Shown: piece after piece, positions 62,822 through 64,000 of the stretch
Layout: the number at the start of each line of letters is the position of its first letter
How positions within the stretch are numbered: the first letter of the stretch is position 1
Source of the DNA: Marivita hallyeonensis
Lineage (GTDB): Bacteria > Pseudomonadota > Alphaproteobacteria > Rhodobacterales > Rhodobacteraceae
NCBI RefSeq assembly: GCF_900129875.1
Contig: NZ_FQXC01000003.1
Coordinates: forward strand, 310,001-374,000
Length of the DNA stretch: 64,000 nt
Direction of reading: 5' to 3'
Notes under the pieces: generated by a model
Databases searched by the model: none
Told to the model about the DNA's origin: nothing
What the model saw: only the letters and a program-made list of their open reading frames with translations
Made by a program: the position numbers and the translations under genes

Positions 62822-63759
62822 GCTACATTTGGCCTCTAAGGCCTCACGCACCGTTCGGTACGTTTTGGCGCCGTTAACGACCAAGGCGGCATACCCCCGC
62901 CCACAAAGCGCTTTGCGCGGGGCGGGCTCTGCCCCTTCCGCAACACCAGAACTGACACTTCTCTCACCAGCCGGAAGGCGAACCATGAGAGACCGGTCTG
63001 AACAGGCTTCGGTAACCCCGGAGTACAGGTCCCGCGTTAAATCGCGGAGTCGAGAGAACCGTCAGGCCCAAAAGGGCGGCGCCGCTTCTTTCCATAAACG
63101 TCATCCTTGGGAACAGACCCGAGGAGCTCGGAACAAACACATCCTCGGGCGAGCGCGAGGATGACATCCCCAATGCGCGTAGGCCGGACAGACATGTCCG
63201 ACCAATTATCGTCCGTTGGCCAATCATGTCCGCTGAGCAGTTCCAGCGACAATGTCGGGCCGTAGCCGGGCCTCCGCTTTGGGGGCGGACGGCCGAATAC
63301 AGTGCAACCACGGTCCTCTGCCGCAAGCGGGACCACACGTTTCCACCCCTCTCAACCCTGTCACATCTCTCACGCCGTCGGGCACGGCGGCTCGCGTCTG
63401 CGTGCGGCGGGTGAAACGAAGCGACCCGCAGTGGCAAACACGTTTTGTTGATATGTCGCAGGACACTTGACGCCGCGTGAGCCGCGTCACGCCGCGGTGT
63501 CAATTCCAACCGTCCGACACACCCCGCAACACCCTGCATTTCCTGACCCGCACCATGGCTGTGCACCCCCGCGCAGCTCCTGATCGCGACCCCCTCCCGT
63601 CAAGTCCACATTTGCGAGAGCCACTGTGCACGAGCTGTGAGTTCAAAGGCCCCGGTCCCGCCCCTAGCTTGGAGGGTGTCGGACAGACAGTTCGGCACGA
63701 CACACACACTTCACCGCGTCACAGGACGCAGCACAGAGACAACTGAAAGGACCAAACCC
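62822..63759. other. about 940 bp without a convincing gene
   Basis: Several frames are open on both strands, but all look like GC-rich shadows without a ribosome site or family match, and their compositions are odd (many Cys and Arg). The region has several dyads: CATCCTCG/CGAGGATG (63140-63163), CGGACA/TGTCCG (63185-63200) and GCGTGA/TCACGC (63475-63492, inside a longer imperfect palindrome). It may hold a decayed gene, an RNA or a dispersed repeat. I cannot name it. Confidence 0.5.
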
Positions 63760-63966
63760 ATGAAGACCCTCATCGCAACAACCGCTCTCGCCCTCACGGC
63801 CTTCGCCGCAACCGCAGCCGTCGACACGTCCGAAATCGGCACCTACGCACCGGGCGTCGACGTCTCGACCCTGACCGACGCAGAGGTCAACACCATCCTG
63901 TCGATCATCCATTCCGGCGACAGCGAAGGCGAAAAGCGCGCCCTCGTCCAGGCTCTCGTCAAGTAA
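63760..63966 (+). CDS. small exported protein, unknown function
   Basis: A 68-residue protein with a clear signal peptide (MKTLIATTALALTAFAATA, about 1-19) and a mature part of about 49 residues that is acidic and ends GEKRALVQALVK. GAAAGGACC lies 6 bases before the ATG at 63760; the open frame upstream lacks such a site. The same GAAAGGACC appears at the very end of the window, which suggests a similar gene follows. Confidence 0.75.
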   Translation: MKTLIATTALALTAFAATAAVDTSEIGTYAPGVDVSTLTDAEVNTILSIIHSGDSEGEKRALVQALVK

Positions 63967-63991
63967 CCCCCTCCCCAATCACACATATCCC

Positions 63992-64000
63992 GAAAGGACC
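63992..64000 (+). promoter_or_regulatory. ribosome site of a further gene beyond the window
   Basis: GAAAGGACC at 63992-64000 is identical to the ribosome site at 63745-63753 of the small exported protein. If spacing is kept, a start codon would fall at about 64007, just outside the window. Confidence 0.5.

Noticed and set aside
62964-63566. 200-codon minus-strand frame in the gap after icd
   Set aside because: No ribosome site and no recognisable domain; rich in Ser, Arg and Cys; neighbouring frames are equally open. Kept as unexplained non-coding sequence.
1-64000. tRNA, rRNA, CRISPR array, insertion sequence, prophage or toxin-antitoxin genes
   Set aside because: None could be recognised: no cloverleaf-like sequence, no regularly spaced repeats, no transposase or integrase motifs.

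Overview
The window is GC-rich chromosomal DNA from an alphaproteobacterium, almost certainly a marine member of the Rhodobacterales (Roseobacter group). The reasons are the gene content (xsc with a SoeABC-type sulfite dehydrogenase, TRAP transporters, a complete bhcABCD beta-hydroxyaspartate cycle, PuuD-type urate oxidase, monomeric isocitrate dehydrogenase, DUF1523/DUF6638-like proteins), tight ATGA start/stop overlaps and AAGGAG-like ribosome sites. The genus cannot be fixed from this stretch. I see no rRNA, tRNA, CRISPR array, transposase, integrase or prophage gene. The region reads as a string of catabolic modules.

Layout. 1-2.9 kb: tail of an upstream gene, then a four-gene operon of membrane or unknown proteins. 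2.9-5.7 kb: RidA, a WYL regulator with a 19-bp palindrome before its start, an NTF2-like protein and a LacI regulator. 5.7-16.4 kb: sulfonate-carbon and sulfite module. Xsc cleaves sulfoacetaldehyde to acetyl phosphate and sulfite, Pta and AckA process acetyl phosphate, a citrate synthase-family enzyme could take acetyl-CoA, and SoeABC (with an overlooked 49-residue membrane protein between soeA and soeB) oxidises sulfite. 16.6-21.6 kb: polysaccharide polymerase-like protein, glycosyltransferase and an acyltransferase-like protein whose catalytic residues look lost. 21.6-35.5 kb: organophosphonate module: peptide-type ABC importer, phosphonate monoester hydrolase-like enzyme, LysR regulator, PhnW, PhnA, PhnY and a DMT transporter. 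35.6-44.7 kb: RpiR regulator, N-formylglutamate amidohydrolase family protein, TRAP transporter, glutamine synthetase-like ligase, glyoxalase-fold protein, aldehyde dehydrogenase and iron alcohol dehydrogenase, which fit a gamma-glutamylated amine or amino-alcohol route. 44.8-58.4 kb: purine (urate) catabolism joined to the beta-hydroxyaspartate cycle. 58.6-64 kb: nucleotide-sugar epimerase, phosphoesterase, isocitrate dehydrogenase, a roughly 940-bp stretch without a convincing gene, and a small secreted protein.

The modules converge on central metabolism. Sulfonates give acetyl phosphate and then acetyl-CoA; aminoethylphosphonate gives acetate and phosphate; urate gives glyoxylate and urea; and bhcABCD turns two glyoxylate units into oxaloacetate without losing carbon as CO2. 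The window therefore looks like a nitrogen, sulfur and phosphorus scavenging region for dissolved organic matter. Functions are assigned from recognised motifs and gene context; no database search was possible.
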